The notes under the pieces are model-generated. The model saw nothing but the letters and a program-made list of their open reading frames with translations, was not told the origin of the DNA and made no database searches. The position numbers and the translations under genes were made by a program. A stretch of 64,000 nt of DNA from NCBI RefSeq assembly GCF_032917945.1, contig NZ_CP136624.1, forward strand, positions 3,534,001 through 3,598,000, given 5' to 3'. The stretch comes from Bradyrhizobium sp. sBnM-33 (lineage in GTDB: Bacteria; Pseudomonadota; Alphaproteobacteria; Rhizobiales; Xanthobacteraceae). Shown piece after piece: positions 62,839 to 64,000 of the stretch (position 1 is the first letter of the stretch; each line of letters opens with the position of its first letter).

Positions 62839-63066
62839 ATGTCAGTCGATCGCACAAATACAATCGAGTGGAACGGAAACGAACTCAGCGGGTGGATCAT
62901 GATCAACGGCGCCCCCACCAAAGTATCAGCTGACCGGGATGCCATTCATACCCATGCGCGAGGCTTCAATGATGCTCTGACTTGGGAGATCAATCGTCAT
63001 CGGGTGGAGATTTTCGAGAAGCTGGTCCCGTTCTTTCAAAGGACAGCGACCACTCAGGCACAATAG
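62839..63066 (+). CDS. Hypothetical protein, possibly DUF1488-like
   Basis: 75 residues from ATG 62839 with GGAG upstream: MSVDRTNTIEWNGNELSGWI, MINGAPTKVSADRDAIHTHA, RGFNDALTWEINRHRVEIFE. The pattern (strands, then a helix with N-R-x-x-I-E/F) resembles DUF1488. Function unknown. Confidence 0.55.
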   Translation: MSVDRTNTIEWNGNELSGWIMINGAPTKVSADRDAIHTHARGFNDALTWEINRHRVEIFEKLVPFFQRTATTQAQ

Positions 63067-63886
63067 GTCGCCCGAGACAGGGGGCGTTCGAATGTCTCCA
63101 CGCCCGGCGCGTGTCGTCCGGAACCGTCGTGTGTCGGGCCGCTATTTAGGAACGAAGTTGGCTTGCGAGATTCGATTTCACTGGCTTCCGGTTTGCGTCG
63201 CCAAACAGGCTCCCGCCGGAAGTGGACGGCTCTGGCGCATCTCGCGAGGGCCGTCTTGTTCATCCTGGCGGGCACTTCCAGTCCCGTGACAGCCCGGCAA
63301 CGATGAATAGGGCGGCCAGCGCGATGACCAGAACGGCGAGGCGATTGTGTCAGTGCCGTATCTCCCATGACGCCCCTCGCATGCGTTGGGTGCGCCCGGG
63401 CGATTTGCTACCCGTTTTGCTACCTAACTGGTTGGGACGACGCTGAATGAGCGGGGACCAAAGGAGAGCGGGCGAGGGGGATTCCCCAACATTTCCGCAC
63501 TCAATGGGCCATCTCGGTACTAGCCGAGACTGCCATTCCAGAATTTCAAGACCGGTGCCTCACCACTCACCATCTCGTGAGCTGCCATGCTTTCCCAATC
63601 GAGCGCTGTGCGCTGACCACCGATTGACCACCGAAACCCCCGTGAACAAACCGCGATAAAGGTTTTCAATCGCGCGCAAAATTCATTGTTTTTGTTGAAT
63701 TTTTCGACTGCTACTTACGTTCGGGACGCAGGAATCTCCGCTTTAGACGGCCACCACCGGCGAATGTTGGGATCGATAGTTGCACCTGCCAGCTATGAAC
63801 CCACCCGTGAACCTCGGGATCGCGCGCGGACGCTGGGTCTGCAGACGGTTGGATTTTTCGCTGTAAGCCATTGATCTGTAATGATC
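63067..63886. other. Island end region without a supportable gene
   Basis: About 820 bases. A minus-strand piece LAVLVIALAALFIVAGLSRD (63,270-63,340) looks like a small membrane peptide but has no start in frame. The last 250 bases are A/T-rich. Confidence 0.4.
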
Positions 63887-63985
63887 GGGTCTTGGCTCAG
63901 TTGGAAAAATTCCCCCGAGAAATCAAGGCAAGCAGCATGTCTCTTAATCAGCGGGTCCCAGGTTCGAGCCCTGGTGCGCCCACCA
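63887..63985 (+). pseudogene. tRNA-Lys(CTT) remnant, probable attachment site
   Basis: CTCTTAATCAGCGGGTCCCA, GGTTCGAGCCCTGGTGCGCC, CACCA (63,941-63,985) is the 3' half of tRNA-Lys, from the anticodon loop to CCA. To its left, GGCTCAGTTGG (63,893-63,903) resembles a D-arm, but the acceptor strand GGGTCTT does not pair with TGCGCCC, and ~24 extra bases lie between D-arm and anticodon. So it is not a working tRNA. Tyrosine recombinases commonly cross over at the anticodon loop or T-arm, leaving such 3' halves at the far end of an island. Confidence 0.8.
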
Positions 63986-64000
63986 AGCTTTTCAATAGCT

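Noticed and set aside
63887..63940. A complete tRNA-Lys gene
   Set aside because: The 5' acceptor strand does not pair with the 3' strand and extra bases interrupt the D-to-anticodon segment.
22304..63985. Prophage or conjugative element
   Set aside because: No capsid, tail, terminase, relaxase or type IV secretion genes were recognised; only an integrase and decayed accessory genes.
1..64000. CRISPR array
   Set aside because: No regularly spaced direct repeats with unique spacers were seen; the repeats present are palindromic and dispersed.

Overview
The window reads as alphaproteobacterial chromosome, most like Bradyrhizobium or a close Nitrobacteraceae relative. The grounds are the high-GC coding style, the gene neighbourhood (histone-deacetylase-like protein, xseB, dxs, tlyA, an RlmD-type methyltransferase, clpS), the REP-type intergenic palindromes, and many small proteins of families I know mainly from Bradyrhizobium. 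Genus is an inference from memory of these families, not a database result.

Bases 1-22,000 are ordinary core chromosome. They hold the 3' end of a class III nucleotidyl cyclase gene, an IS110-type element, a REP-associated tyrosine transposase sitting between REP palindromes, clpS, a DUF1194 protein, and a minus-strand operon (nucleoside deoxyribosyltransferase-like, tlyA, RlmD-type methyltransferase). These are followed by dxs, a membrane alpha/beta-hydrolase-like protein, xseB, an HDAC-family deacetylase, a periplasmic 5'-nucleotidase, a glyoxalase-fold dioxygenase, a phytanoyl-CoA-dioxygenase-like protein, an envelope pair near an M15-like peptidase, and an acyl-CoA dehydrogenase. Nearly all genes here are intact and the gaps carry palindromic repeats.

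At 21,937 a tRNA-Gln(TTG) is followed by a tyrosine integrase and a translationally coupled small DNA-binding protein, which is the usual left edge of a genomic island. From there to about 63,900 the DNA changes character. It holds truncated genes (TonB receptor barrel, a polymerase-like replication protein, substrate-binding proteins, an SDR, a flavin monooxygenase), two relatives of one IS110-type element, one intact IS110-type element with perfect inverted repeats, and at least a dozen small genes broken by one or two frameshifts. Many tiny conserved hypothetical proteins occur in several paralogous copies: DUF6894 (3), a KRR-rich 67-residue family (3), zinc-ribbon proteins, cold-shock proteins (2) and DUF3606-like proteins (2).

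A DNA end-joining theme is scattered through the island: an intact stand-alone ATP-dependent ligase, an intact Ku with an acidic insert, a broken topoisomerase IB next to Ku, and a second ligase fragment. The largest intact island gene encodes an AI-2E-type transporter fused to a B12-binding-like fold and a GAF domain, and it is followed by a PAS-HWE histidine kinase. The far right end carries the 3' half of a tRNA-Lys(CTT), from the anticodon loop to CCA, which looks like an attachment-site remnant. It does not match the tRNA-Gln on the left, so the region is probably a composite of more than one integrated element.
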